A DNA stretch of 64,000 nt from an uncultured Alistipes sp. (lineage in GTDB: Bacteria; Bacteroidota; Bacteroidia; Bacteroidales; Rikenellaceae): positions 80,872-144,871 of the forward strand of contig CAJUMU010000003.1 in the NCBI GenBank assembly GCA_910587675.1, read 5' to 3'. Under the pieces are notes generated by a model, which saw only the letters and a program-made list of their open reading frames with translations, was not told the origin of the DNA and searched no databases. The position numbers were made by a program, and so were the translations under genes. Numbering within the stretch: the stretch's first letter is position 1; each line of letters opens with the position of its first letter. Of this stretch, positions 16,964-25,721 are shown piece by piece.

Positions 16964-18028
16964 ATGCGAACGATGACACACACCGATGCCGTCGAGCTGC
17001 TCAAACGGCTCATCGCCACGCCGTCGCCCAGCCGCGAGGAGTCGGCCGCGGCCGATCTCGTCGAAGCGGAGTTCGCACGACGGGGATTCGCGCCGCGCCG
17101 CAAGGGCAACAACGTGTGGGCGGAGGCCGCCGAGCGCGACCCGCGCAAGCCTACCCTGCTGCTCGACGCGCATATCGACACCGTGAAGCCCACCTCGGCT
17201 TGGACCCGCGATCCGTTCGTCGCGACGGAAGAAGACGGCCGTCTGTACGGTTTGGGCAGCAACGACACGGGCGGCAGCGTGGTGTCGCTAATGGCCGTCT
17301 TCACCCGACTCGCCGCGACCGAGCAGCCCTACAATCTGATCTGCCTCGCCTCGGCCGAGGAGGAGGTGACGGGCGCGGGAGGCGTCCGCGCCGTGCTGGA
17401 GGACTTGGGCCGCATAGACTTCGCCGTGGTGGGCGAACCGACGGGAATGCGTCCCGCCGTGGCGGAGAAGGGTCTGCTGGTGCTCGACTGCACGGCGCAC
17501 GGCCGCGCGGGGCATGCCGCGCGCGACGAGGGCGAGAATGCGATATACAAGGCTCTGAAAGATATCGAGTGGTTCCGCAGTTACCGTCTCGACCGCGTGT
17601 CGCAGCTCTTGGGTCCCGTGAAGATGACCGTTACGGGCATTCAGGCGGGCACGCAACACAACGTCATCCCCGCCGAGTGCCGTTTCACGGTCGACATAAG
17701 GGTCAACGAATGCTATACCAACGCCGAGATTCTCGACGAGGTGCGCGGACACGTGTCGTGCGACATCGCGCCGCGCTCGACGCATCTCAACTCGTCGGCG
17801 ATCCCCGCCTCGCACCCCGCCGTGCGGCGTCTGGAGGCTATGGGACGCGAACCCTTCGGGTCGCCCACGCTGTCGAATCAGGCGGTGATGCCCTTCGCGA
17901 CGCTGAAGATCGGCCCGGGCGACAGCGCTCGTTCGCATACGGCCGACGAATATATCCTCACCGACGAAATAGCCGAGGCGATAGAGATCTACTGCGCCAT
18001 GCTCGACGGGCTTGATTTGACAGAATAA
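16964..18028 (+). CDS. argE: M20-family deacylase of the arginine pathway (ArgE-type)
   Basis: 354 residues (ATG 16973 is an alternative start). A zinc-dependent M20 amidohydrolase expected to remove the acyl group from acylornithine or, in the succinylated pathway, from N-succinylcitrulline. Metal-site motifs: LLLDAHIDTVKP, LGSNDTGGSV and the catalytic SAEEEVTGAGG. A dimerisation/lid domain sits in the middle (GRAGHAARDEGENAI, TGIQAGTQHNVIP). It lies between argB and argH in one unbroken run. Pathway role is supported by context; the acyl group removed is inferred. Confidence 0.92.
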   Translation: MRTMTHTDAVELLKRLIATPSPSREESAAADLVEAEFARRGFAPRRKGNNVWAEAAERDPRKPTLLLDAHIDTVKPTSAWTRDPFVATEEDGRLYGLGSNDTGGSVVSLMAVFTRLAATEQPYNLICLASAEEEVTGAGGVRAVLEDLGRIDFAVVGEPTGMRPAVAEKGLLVLDCTAHGRAGHAARDEGENAIYKALKDIEWFRSYRLDRVSQLLGPVKMTVTGIQAGTQHNVIPAECRFTVDIRVNECYTNAEILDEVRGHVSCDIAPRSTHLNSSAIPASHPAVRRLEAMGREPFGSPTLSNQAVMPFATLKIGPGDSARSHTADEYILTDEIAEAIEIYCAMLDGLDLTE

Positions 18029-18103
18029 AATCCGTATCTTCGCGGATGCTCGGGGCCGCGCGCAACGCCGGCCGCCGTAAATTAATATTACAAACAGACT
18101 GAA

Positions 18104-19432
18104 ATGAAACTTTGGGATAAGGGATACGCCACCGACTCTTTCGTGGAGGAGTTCACCGTGGGGCGCGACCGCGAAATGGATCTGTACTTGGCCGAGGCCG
18201 ACGTGCTGGGCAACATGGCCCACATGCGGATGCTAAACTCGATAGGCCTGATCTCCGACAAGGATAGGGCCGCCTTGGAAAAGGGGCTTAAAAAGATATA
18301 CGCCGCGGTTCGGCGCGGCGAGTTCCGCATCGACGAGGGGGTGGAGGACGTCCACTCGCAGGTGGAATTCATGCTCACGGCCGAGTGCGGCGACGCGGGC
18401 AAGCGCATCCACACGGGCCGTTCGCGCAACGATCAGGTGATGGTCGACATAAAGCTATTTTCGCGCAGCGCGCTCGTGGCGTTGCAGCAGAGCGTGCGCG
18501 CGCTGTTCGACGTGCTGATCTCGAAAGCCGACGAGTACAAGGAGGTGCTCATGCCCGGGTACACCCACATGCAGGTGGCGATGCCCTCGTCGTTCGGCAT
18601 GTGGCTGAGCGCATACGCCGAGGCTTTGGCCGACGATATGCTGCTGCTCGACGCCGCTTACAAATTAGTGAACACCAATCCGCTCGGTTCGGGCGCGGGA
18701 TACGGGTCGTCGGTGCCGCTCGACCGCCGCATGACAACCCGACTGTTAGGCTTCGACGATCTGGCCTACAACTCGATCTACGCACAGATGCAGCGCGGCA
18801 AGACCGAACGCACCGTGCTGACGGCCATCGCCGCCGTGGCCGCGACGCTGGGCCGTCTGGCGCAGGACGTGTGCCTCTACTCGTGCGCCAACTTCGGGTT
18901 CGTGAAGCTGCCCGACGCCTTCACCACGGGGTCGAGCATCATGCCCCACAAGAAGAATCCCGACATATTCGAACTCATCCGCGCCAAGTGCAACCGCTTG
19001 CAGGCCCTGCCGACGGAGGTGACGCTCATCATGACCAACCTGCCGTCGGGATATTTCCGCGACATGCAGCTTACCAAGGAGATCTACATCCCCGCATTCA
19101 AGGAGATAGGCGACGCCCTGCGCATGGCGGGCGAGGGAATCGAGCGCATGAGCATCGACCGCGACATACTGCGCGACGACAAATACAAATATCTCTTCAC
19201 CGTGGAGGATGTCAACGACGCCGTGGCGCGCGGCGTGCCTTTCCGCGACGCCTATCGCGAGGTGGGCATGCGGGTGCAGAACGGCACGTACGAGCACGAC
19301 GGCCGCGAGTTGCGCCACACGCACGAGGGCAGCATCGGCAACCTGTGCCTCGACGGCATACGCGCCAAATTCGAGCGTCACGCGTTCGATTACGCCCCTG
19401 CGCTGAAAGCCGAGGAGGAGTTGATGAAGTAG
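18104..19432 (+). CDS. argH: Argininosuccinate lyase
   Basis: 442 residues. It cleaves argininosuccinate to arginine and fumarate. Fumarase/aspartase superfamily signature GSSIMPHKKNPDIFELIRAK, plus the substrate motifs HTGRSRNDQV and MPGYTHMQVAMP. The 75-bp upstream gap holds a weak promoter-like pair (CTTG 18011-18014, TATCTTCG 18035-18042) and an ARG-box-like TAAATTAATATTAC at 18078-18091. An internal regulated promoter is therefore possible but unproven. thiL starts 4 bp after its stop. Confidence 0.97.
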   Translation: MKLWDKGYATDSFVEEFTVGRDREMDLYLAEADVLGNMAHMRMLNSIGLISDKDRAALEKGLKKIYAAVRRGEFRIDEGVEDVHSQVEFMLTAECGDAGKRIHTGRSRNDQVMVDIKLFSRSALVALQQSVRALFDVLISKADEYKEVLMPGYTHMQVAMPSSFGMWLSAYAEALADDMLLLDAAYKLVNTNPLGSGAGYGSSVPLDRRMTTRLLGFDDLAYNSIYAQMQRGKTERTVLTAIAAVAATLGRLAQDVCLYSCANFGFVKLPDAFTTGSSIMPHKKNPDIFELIRAKCNRLQALPTEVTLIMTNLPSGYFRDMQLTKEIYIPAFKEIGDALRMAGEGIERMSIDRDILRDDKYKYLFTVEDVNDAVARGVPFRDAYREVGMRVQNGTYEHDGRELRHTHEGSIGNLCLDGIRAKFERHAFDYAPALKAEEELMK

Positions 19433-19436
19433 CGGC

Positions 19437-20375
19437 GTGACGGAGTTCGGATTCATAGAGCACGTGGCGCGTCTCTTCGCCGACGCCGACCGTCACGGAT
19501 GGGAGGCCATCGGCGACGACTGCACGGTGCTGCCGCTCGGCGACGAGGCTATCGCGCTGACGACCGACCTGCTCGTCGAGGGGGTCCACTTCCTGCGCGA
19601 CGGGATCTCGGCGCGCGAACTGGGTCGCAAATCACTGGCCGTGAATCTGAGCGACGTGGCGGCGATGGGCCTCAAGCCCCGAGCCACGCTGCTGTCTGTC
19701 GCCCTGCCCGCCGACGTCGGCAAGGAGTGGGCGCACGGGTTCGCTGCGGGTTATCGCGAACTCGCGGCCGAATACGACGTCGCGTTGGTCGGCGGAGACA
19801 CCACGGCCTCGAAAAACGGAATAACGATAAGCGTGACGGCCATAGGCCGCGGCCCGCTGGCGCACGTGAAACGCCGCGCGGCGGCGCGCGCGGGCGATGC
19901 GATATTCGTCGGCGGGGAGCTCGGAGCCTCGGCCGCGGGGCTCGAAGATATTCTGAAGGGGCGGCACGACAGTACGTTCGCCGCGGCGCACCGCAATCCC
20001 GCGCCGCAGGTTTTCGAGGGCGAGTGGTTGGGCGGCCGCGCGGAGGTGCATGCCATGATGGATATCTCGGACGGGACGGCATCCGACCTGCTTCACATTC
20101 TGCGCGCTTCGTCGTGCGGAGCCGAAATAACGGTAGAGGATATTCCCGCCGCGAAAGGAGACGTGGCGACGGCGGTATGCGGCGGCGAGGATTACAAGCT
20201 GCTCTTCACCGTCGAGGCGGCCGCGGCCGACGAATTGCAGCGCGACTTCGCCGAAAGATTCGGCCGCACCATCCATCGCATAGGGCGCATAACCGAATCG
20301 GCGACGCCCGTCATCCGCTGGATCGACCGCGGCCGCGAGATCATGCCCTCATGGCACGGATTCGAGCATTTTTAA
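19437..20375 (+). CDS. thiL: Thiamine-monophosphate kinase
   Basis: 312 residues, GTG start 4 bp after argH, so cotranscribed with the arg genes. It phosphorylates thiamine monophosphate to the active cofactor TPP. N-terminal Mg/ATP motifs AIGDDCTVLPLGD, TTDLLVEGVHFL and NLSDVAAMGLKP, with VGGDTTAS and DISDGTASDLLHIL, are typical of ThiL/PurM-fold kinases. Thiamine genes are not otherwise present, so its place at the end of the arginine run is probably an operon accident. Confidence 0.95.
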   Translation: MTEFGFIEHVARLFADADRHGWEAIGDDCTVLPLGDEAIALTTDLLVEGVHFLRDGISARELGRKSLAVNLSDVAAMGLKPRATLLSVALPADVGKEWAHGFAAGYRELAAEYDVALVGGDTTASKNGITISVTAIGRGPLAHVKRRAAARAGDAIFVGGELGASAAGLEDILKGRHDSTFAAAHRNPAPQVFEGEWLGGRAEVHAMMDISDGTASDLLHILRASSCGAEITVEDIPAAKGDVATAVCGGEDYKLLFTVEAAAADELQRDFAERFGRTIHRIGRITESATPVIRWIDRGREIMPSWHGFEHF

Positions 20376-20397
20376 TCGGAAGTATACGGTTCGGGAG

Positions 20398-20487
20398 TGC
20401 GGCTTGCGAGTCGTAGCCTGCGGAGTGAGCGATAGCGAGCCTCCGCGGGGCGAGGCTACGGCTCGCGCGGCTCCGAGGAGCCGCAAT
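20398..20487. repeat. Family A repeat variant between convergent genes
   Basis: A diverged inverted copy: TCGTAGCCTGCGGAG, loop, GAGCCTCCGCGGGGCGAGGC, TACGGCTCGC, hairpin GCGGCTCCGAGGAGCCGC. The base changes are compensated on both arms (GGCTCGC/GCGAGCC where other copies have GGCCCGC/GCGGGCC), so pairing has been kept. It lies between convergent thiL and the HAD gene, where a bidirectional terminator would be expected. Confidence 0.75.
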
Positions 20488-20489
20488 TA

Positions 20490-21098
20490 CTATATATTCA
20501 ATCCGTAAATCCCCTTCAAATCCTGCTCCAATTTCGCGGCCGATTCGAACCGCAACCCCTCCATCCCCACGACGCGGGCGGCGGCGACATTCGTCGCGTT
20601 GTCGTCGACAAATAACGACTCCGCGGCATTCAGACCGTAACGGTCGAGCAGGCAGCGATATATGCGCTCGTCGGGCTTTACCAGACATTCGTCGCCCGAG
20701 ACCACGATCCCCTCCAGCAAAGAGAAGACCTCGTAACGGTCGCGCATCGACGGAAAGGTCTCGTTCGACCAGTTGGTGAGTCCGTACACGCCGTAACCCG
20801 CCGCCTTCAGGCGTCGCACGACATCGGCCGTGCCCTCCACCTCGCCGCCGATCATCTCGATCCAGCGGCTGCGATATATCCCGATGGCATCGGCCCACTC
20901 GGGGTGGCGCGCCGACAGCTCAGCCACGCAATCGGCGAAGGGGCGGCCCGCATCCATCTGCACGTTCCACTCGCCCGTGCATATATTCTCGATGAACCAA
21001 CGGCTCTTTTGCTCGTCGCCGAAATAGCCGTCGTAAAGATAGCGGGGATTCCAGTCGACCAACACGCCGCCGAAATCGAATACGATGTTTTTTATCAT
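20490..21098 (-). CDS. HAD-family (IA) phosphatase, YihX-like
   Basis: 202 residues from ATG 21098; the frame is open much further upstream, but that is shadow over the CLC gene. Motif I is VFDFGGVLVDW: nucleophile Asp, with the usual second Asp replaced by Gly as in YihX-like members. Motif II is LTNWSNE, motif III Lys is in CLVKPDERIY, and motif IV is FVDDNATNVAAA. The cap is a small helical bundle (~20-85). It likely dephosphorylates a small sugar phosphate or similar metabolite; the exact substrate cannot be read from sequence. Confidence 0.88.
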   Translation of the reverse strand: MIKNIVFDFGGVLVDWNPRYLYDGYFGDEQKSRWFIENICTGEWNVQMDAGRPFADCVAELSARHPEWADAIGIYRSRWIEMIGGEVEGTADVVRRLKAAGYGVYGLTNWSNETFPSMRDRYEVFSLLEGIVVSGDECLVKPDERIYRCLLDRYGLNAAESLFVDDNATNVAAARVVGMEGLRFESAAKLEQDLKGIYGLNI

Positions 21099-21166
21099 AA
21101 CTCCAAATTCATTATCCTTATCACTCGCGCTAAAGGCCTTCGGCCGCCGCAGGGGACTGCGGAAAA

Positions 21167-22954
21167 CTATTGCGATATCTTGACCAACGCCTCGCGATAG
21201 GCGTTCAGTATGCGCGACTTCGATATGAAGCCCAAATAACGGTTGTCGCGATCCACCACGGGCAGCATCCACGTGCGGTTGGCCTCGAAATGCGGCAGGA
21301 TGCTCTGCACCAGCTCGTGTTCGAGGATCTTGTAGGGAGGCTGGATCATGTAATGGGTGATCGAACGTCCCCACCGCTCGCGCTTGAACATATCCTCGCG
21401 CAGATCGTCCAACTGCACCACGCCCAACAGACGTCCGAAGTTGTCGATTACGGGGAATATGTTGCGGTGCGCCGACGATATGATGCTCACCACGTCGCCT
21501 AACGTATAGTGCTCCTTGATGCGGATGAAATCGGTCTCCATCAAATCCTCCAGCCGCAGGAACACGAACACCGACTGGTCCTTGTCGTGGGTCAGAAGCT
21601 CGCCGCGCATGCGCAACTGCTTGGTGTAGATCGAATCGTGGTCGAGCGTGTAATCGACGGCGAACGATATCGAGGCCACGATCATCAACGGAATGAACAG
21701 ACCGTAACCGTTCGACAGCTCGGCGATGAGGAATATCGACGTAAGCGGAGCCTTCATCACGCCCGCCATGACGCCGGCCATGCCTACCAGAGTGAACGAC
21801 ACCACCGACACCTGCCAATGAAAACAGACGTTGCACACCAGCGCGACGATCGCCCCCATGAAGGCCCCCACGAAGAGCGAGGGCGCGAACGTACCTCCCA
21901 CGCCGCCCGAGGCGTTGGTGGTGGCCATAGCTATGACCTTGAAGAACATGATGGCCGTCACGTACACGATCGCCACCCACTCTATTCCGCTGAACTTGAA
22001 GAACAGCGAGTTGTCGAACAATGCCGCCACGTTGCCGTGCATGAGCGACGTCATGCCCTCGTAACCCTCGCCGTAGAGCGGCGGAAAGACGAAGATGAGC
22101 ACGCCGAGGACGACACCCGCGCAGGCCCAGCGCTTATATTGCGAGCCTATGCCCTTTATGAATCTGCCCACCACCGAGTTCACCGACGTGAAATAGTAGG
22201 ACATGAATCCGCAGCAGACGCCCAGAACGATATAAAGAGGGATCTGTTTCAGCACGAAGGCGTCGGCCTCGCTCAGGGTGACCGATATGATGGGGTCGAA
22301 TCCGCGGAACACCAACGCCACCGTCGTCGCCGTAACGGACGATATGAGCAGCGGGATGACCGACGCCGCCGTGATGTCGAGCATCAGGATCTCCAGCACG
22401 AACACCACGCCCGAGATCGGAGCCTTGAATATGGCCGCCACGGCCGCGCCCGCGCCGCAGCAGAGCATCAACGTCAGTTCCTTGTAATTGAGTCGCGCCA
22501 TCTTACCGACATTCGAGCCGATGGCCGCGCCCGTGAGAACGATCGGAGCCTCGGGACCTACCGAACCGCCGAATCCGATGGTCGTGGCGCCGCCCACGAC
22601 CGAGCTCCAGCAGTTGTGCGGCGCGATACGCGAATCGCGCCGCGACATGGCGTAGAGCACGCGGGTCACGCCCTCCGAGATCTCGTCCTTGACGATGTAC
22701 TTCACGAACAGCGTGGCCAGCACGATTCCCACGGCGGGGTACACGAGGTAGAGGAACTGCGCCCTATCGGCGGGGAACCACGTCACCAGAGCCGAACGCA
22801 CGCCGTAGAGAAGAATCTCGAACACGCACGTCCCGAGTCCCGCCAGCGCGCCCACGACCACAGCCAGCAGAATGAGCAACTGACGGTTGCTCAAACGCTT
22901 CAATCGGGCGAGAAGCCAATGCGACACCCTGTCTCTGATAGTAGATATCGACAT
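21167..22954 (-). CDS. CLC-type chloride channel/transporter with two CBS domains
   Basis: 595 residues from ATG 22954; the TTG two codons upstream is less likely. It is a chloride channel or H+/Cl- exchanger of the inner membrane. The first ~430 residues form the CLC helices. They carry GGSVGPEAPIV at the ion gate, where the canonical GREGP reads GPEAP and the gating glutamate (residue 135) is kept, and GVGGTFAPSLFVGA. Residues ~455-595 carry a CBS pair (LGDVVSIISSAHRNIFPVID, then HFEANRTWMLPVVDRDNRYLGFISKSRI) that likely senses nucleotides. It lies downstream of trpS on the same strand with a 94-bp gap. Confidence 0.93.
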   Translation of the reverse strand: MSISTIRDRVSHWLLARLKRLSNRQLLILLAVVVGALAGLGTCVFEILLYGVRSALVTWFPADRAQFLYLVYPAVGIVLATLFVKYIVKDEISEGVTRVLYAMSRRDSRIAPHNCWSSVVGGATTIGFGGSVGPEAPIVLTGAAIGSNVGKMARLNYKELTLMLCCGAGAAVAAIFKAPISGVVFVLEILMLDITAASVIPLLISSVTATTVALVFRGFDPIISVTLSEADAFVLKQIPLYIVLGVCCGFMSYYFTSVNSVVGRFIKGIGSQYKRWACAGVVLGVLIFVFPPLYGEGYEGMTSLMHGNVAALFDNSLFFKFSGIEWVAIVYVTAIMFFKVIAMATTNASGGVGGTFAPSLFVGAFMGAIVALVCNVCFHWQVSVVSFTLVGMAGVMAGVMKAPLTSIFLIAELSNGYGLFIPLMIVASISFAVDYTLDHDSIYTKQLRMRGELLTHDKDQSVFVFLRLEDLMETDFIRIKEHYTLGDVVSIISSAHRNIFPVIDNFGRLLGVVQLDDLREDMFKRERWGRSITHYMIQPPYKILEHELVQSILPHFEANRTWMLPVVDRDNRYLGFISKSRILNAYREALVKISQ

Positions 22955-23048
22955 ATTCAAAAGGTTATTTCATTAATCGGCGTATCGGCGCAATCCCGCG
23001 CCGCATAATCCGCCGAGGCTCGCGCATTCCCGTCGCGGCGGCGAACGC

Positions 23049-24140
23049 CTACTTTCCCTGCTTGTACATCTCCGACTGGCGGCGGATCATGTCGGCGTCC
23101 TCGAAATAGTTTATCTTCATCGAACGCTTCACCATCTCCAGCGTCTCGGCCGCCTCGGCGCGCGCGACAACGCAACCGCGTCGCAACATGTCGTACACGC
23201 CCTCGATATCGCGCTCGTACTCCTTGCGACGCTCGCGTATCGGCTCCAAAGCCTGCTGAAGCACGGAATTGAGGAACTTCTTGACCTTCACGTCGCCCAA
23301 GCCTCCCCTTTGATAGTGGGCCTTCAACTCATCGAGCGATGCGTAATCGGGCAGGAACTCGGCGAAGTGCTCGGGACGCGAAAAGGCGTCGAGATAGGTG
23401 AATACGCAGTTGCCCTCCAGCGACCCGGGATCCTCTATGCGGAGATGGTTGGGGTCGGTGTACATGCTCATCACCTTCTTGCGTACATCCTCGGCCGTAT
23501 CCGACAGATAGATGCAGTTACCCAACGACTTGCTCATCTTGGCCTTGCCGTCGGTGCCGGGCAGACGCAGGCACGCGGCATTCTTCGGGAGCAGGATCTC
23601 GGGCTCGACCAGCGTCGGGCCGTAAACCGAGTTGAACTTGTGGACTATCTCGCGGGTCTGTTCCACCATCGGCTCCTGATCCTCGCCCGCGGGCACGGTC
23701 GTCGCGCGAAAAGCGGTGATGTCCGACGCCTGCGAAATGGGATAGGTGTAGAATCCGACGGGAATCGACTTGCCGAACTCGCGCATCACGATCTCGCTCT
23801 TTACCGTCGGGTTGCGCTCCAGACGGGCCACCGTGACGAGGTTCATGTAATAGAACGCCAATTCGCACAGCTCAGGAATCCGGCTCTGGATGAATATGGT
23901 CGACTTGGCGGGATCGATGCCGCACGAGAGATAGTCGAGCGCGACTTCGATTATGTTCTCGCGCACCTTGTCGGGATTGTCGGCGTTGTCGGTGAGCGCC
24001 TGCGCGTCGGCTATCATTATGAAAATCTTCTCGAACGCGCCCGAGTCCTGCAACTCGACGCGCTGGCGGAGCGAACCCACATAGTGTCCCAAATGGAGCT
24101 TGCCCGTGGGGCGGTCGCCCGTAAGTATTACTTTACCCAT
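23049..24140 (-). CDS. trpS: Tryptophanyl-tRNA synthetase
   Basis: 363 residues, a class Ic aminoacyl-tRNA synthetase that charges tRNA-Trp. Signature HLGHY at 16-20 (HIGH motif) and KMSKS at 201-205. The Rossmann core has IMIADAQALTDN and PVGFYTYPISQASDI. The C-terminal helical domain binds the anticodon. It has a good divergent promoter (24205-24236) shared with oxyR. Confidence 0.97.
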   Translation of the reverse strand: MGKVILTGDRPTGKLHLGHYVGSLRQRVELQDSGAFEKIFIMIADAQALTDNADNPDKVRENIIEVALDYLSCGIDPAKSTIFIQSRIPELCELAFYYMNLVTVARLERNPTVKSEIVMREFGKSIPVGFYTYPISQASDITAFRATTVPAGEDQEPMVEQTREIVHKFNSVYGPTLVEPEILLPKNAACLRLPGTDGKAKMSKSLGNCIYLSDTAEDVRKKVMSMYTDPNHLRIEDPGSLEGNCVFTYLDAFSRPEHFAEFLPDYASLDELKAHYQRGGLGDVKVKKFLNSVLQQALEPIRERRKEYERDIEGVYDMLRRGCVVARAEAAETLEMVKRSMKINYFEDADMIRRQSEMYKQGK

Positions 24141-24204
24141 CGTTATATCGCTTAAATTAAATAACTTAAAAATTCGGGCCCCATCCTTGCGCCCCTATTA
24201 GCTG

Positions 24205-24236
24205 CAAAAATACTAATTTATGTCCGCGGGGCCAAA
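24205..24236 (-). promoter_or_regulatory. trpS promoter (-33 TTTG, -7 TATTTTTG)
   Basis: Minus-strand TTTG (24233-24236), a 20-base spacer and TATTTTTG (24212-24205). A textbook Bacteroidota promoter, about 65 bases upstream of the trpS start. Confidence 0.75.
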
Positions 24237-24239
24237 AAA

Positions 24240-24271
24240 CTTGACGCCTATAATTTTTTTTTATACATTTG
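24240..24271 (+). promoter_or_regulatory. oxyR promoter (-33 CTTG, -7 TACATTTG)
   Basis: CTTG (24240-24243), a 20-base spacer and TACATTTG (24264-24271), 22 bases before the oxyR ATG. It lies back to back with the trpS promoter, leaving little room for a separate operator. OxyR autoregulation would therefore also touch trpS. Confidence 0.75.
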
Positions 24272-24293
24272 CGTAAATATTTACCCGTTCCCT

Positions 24294-25196
24294 ATGACTA
24301 TAATTCAGCTTCAATACCTTCTCGAAGTGGCCAACTGCGGCAGTTTCTCGGCCGCGGCCGAACGTTGTTTCGTCACGCAGCCGTCGCTCAGCATGCAAGT
24401 CAAATCGCTCGAAGAGGAGTTGGGCGCCGTGTTGCTCGACCGCTCGAAGAAGCCCGTCATACCCACCGAAGTCGGCACCGTGGTCATAGCGCAGGCGCGG
24501 GAGACGCTGCGCGCCTACAACAGCATACGCGAATCGGTGCTGGAACTGAAAGGCGAGACGGCGGGAAAGCTGCGGTTGGGCGTGATACCGACCATAGCGC
24601 CCTATCTGCTGCACAAATTCATCCCCGATTTCGTCAAAAGCTACCCGCGCGTGGAGCTCGAGATCCGCGAAATGGTGACGGCCGACATAGTGGAGGCGTT
24701 GCGCCGCGACGACATCGACGCCGCGCTCGTGGCCAGCGGCACCTGCGGCGAGGGAATACCCGAACGCGACCTGTTCAGCGACCGATTCTATGCCTATGTG
24801 TCGCAGTCGAATCCGCTGTTCGAACGCTCGAACATACGCATCGAGGATATCGATCTCAAGGATCTGATCCTGCTCAGCCCGGGCAACTGTATGCGCGACC
24901 AGATCATAGAGCTCTGTCAGGCGCGCCGCAACGTGCCGTCGCACTACTGCTTCGAATCGGGATCGCTCGACACGCTCATGCGCATAGTGGACTGCACCTC
25001 GTGCCTGACCGTCGTGCCCGAAATGGCGCTCGAATACATCCCCGAGAGCCGCCGCAAGCAGATCAAGACGCTGGCGAAAGGAGCCACGTCGCGACGCATA
25101 GCCATAGCCGTGCGCCGTACGTACGTAAAAAACTCTATAATCAACGCCTTGGAGAGCACCATACTCGAATATGCGGCGACCGCGGGGATGAAGTAG
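24294..25196 (+). CDS. oxyR: Hydrogen-peroxide-inducible regulator OxyR
   Basis: 300 residues, LysR-type. The N-terminal winged helix-turn-helix (~1-60) is TIIQLQYLLEVANCGSFSAA and CFVTQPSLSMQVKSLE. The C-terminal periplasmic-binding-protein-like sensor has cysteines at 199 and 208 in NCMRDQIIELC. These are the positions and spacing of the redox-active pair of E. coli OxyR (C199, C208), which separates it from other LysR regulators. It is expected to activate peroxide defence (catalase, Dps, AhpC) on disulfide formation. None of those targets is in this window. Confidence 0.93.
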   Translation: MTIIQLQYLLEVANCGSFSAAAERCFVTQPSLSMQVKSLEEELGAVLLDRSKKPVIPTEVGTVVIAQARETLRAYNSIRESVLELKGETAGKLRLGVIPTIAPYLLHKFIPDFVKSYPRVELEIREMVTADIVEALRRDDIDAALVASGTCGEGIPERDLFSDRFYAYVSQSNPLFERSNIRIEDIDLKDLILLSPGNCMRDQIIELCQARRNVPSHYCFESGSLDTLMRIVDCTSCLTVVPEMALEYIPESRRKQIKTLAKGATSRRIAIAVRRTYVKNSIINALESTILEYAATAGMK

Positions 25197-25326
25197 CCCC
25201 CATCTCCCATGTCGAACGGCCGGCCGCCGTCCCGCGCGATGTCGAAAAACGACGCGTTCCGCCTCTCGCGCCGACCCTCGACCGACATACCATCGCACGG
25301 AATTTCGTAATCTCGCAAAAATGTAA

Positions 25327-25334
25327 TATATTTG
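25327..25334 (+). promoter_or_regulatory. -7 box of the rsfS-ftsH promoter
   Basis: TATATTTG matches TAnnTTTG, 30 bases before the rsfS ATG. The -33 region has only TTTC (25304-25307) at the right distance. Confidence 0.5.
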
Positions 25335-25364
25335 CGAAGTTATACGCGTGCATTTTTTTATAGT

Positions 25365-25715
25365 ATGGAAAAATTGATCGAAACCATAGTCGGAGCCATT
25401 CAGGATAAAAAAGGTAAGGATATTGTATCGTTGGACCTCTCGGGATTCGACGGAGCCGTATGTTCGCACTTCGTCGTCTGCAACGCCGACTCCACCACTC
25501 AGGTGGCGGCCATAGCCGACGGCATCGAGCAGGAGGTGCTGGAAAAGACGGGCGAGAAGCTCTGGCGGATAGAGGGGCAGCAGAACGCTTTCTGGATCGC
25601 CATGGACTATGTGGATGTGGTGGTGCATATCTTCCAGACCGAACTGCGCCAATACTACAAGCTCGAGGAGCTGTGGGCCGACGCGCCGATCAAAAGATAC
25701 GATTACGAACTTTAG
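25365..25715 (+). CDS. rsfS: Ribosomal silencing factor RsfS (Iojap family)
   Basis: 116 residues from ATG 25365; an upstream in-frame TTG at 25332 lies inside the -7 box and is excluded. It binds ribosomal protein L14 and blocks subunit joining under starvation. Family core DIVSLDLSGFDGAVCSHFVVCNADST, then GEKLWRIEGQQNAFWIAMDY and VVVHIFQTELRQYYKLEELW. It is first gene of a run with ftsH, 6 bp apart, linking ribosome quiescence and membrane proteolysis on one transcript. Confidence 0.95.
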   Translation: MEKLIETIVGAIQDKKGKDIVSLDLSGFDGAVCSHFVVCNADSTTQVAAIADGIEQEVLEKTGEKLWRIEGQQNAFWIAMDYVDVVVHIFQTELRQYYKLEELWADAPIKRYDYEL

Positions 25716-25721
25716 TCATTT

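Noticed and set aside
21167..22954. Loss of the CLC gating glutamate (reading GSVGP as the GREGP motif)
   Set aside because: Aligning GGSVGPEAP with GGSxGREGP keeps the glutamate (GPEAP). Only Arg to Pro and Gly to Ala differ, so no claim of a missing gate is justified.
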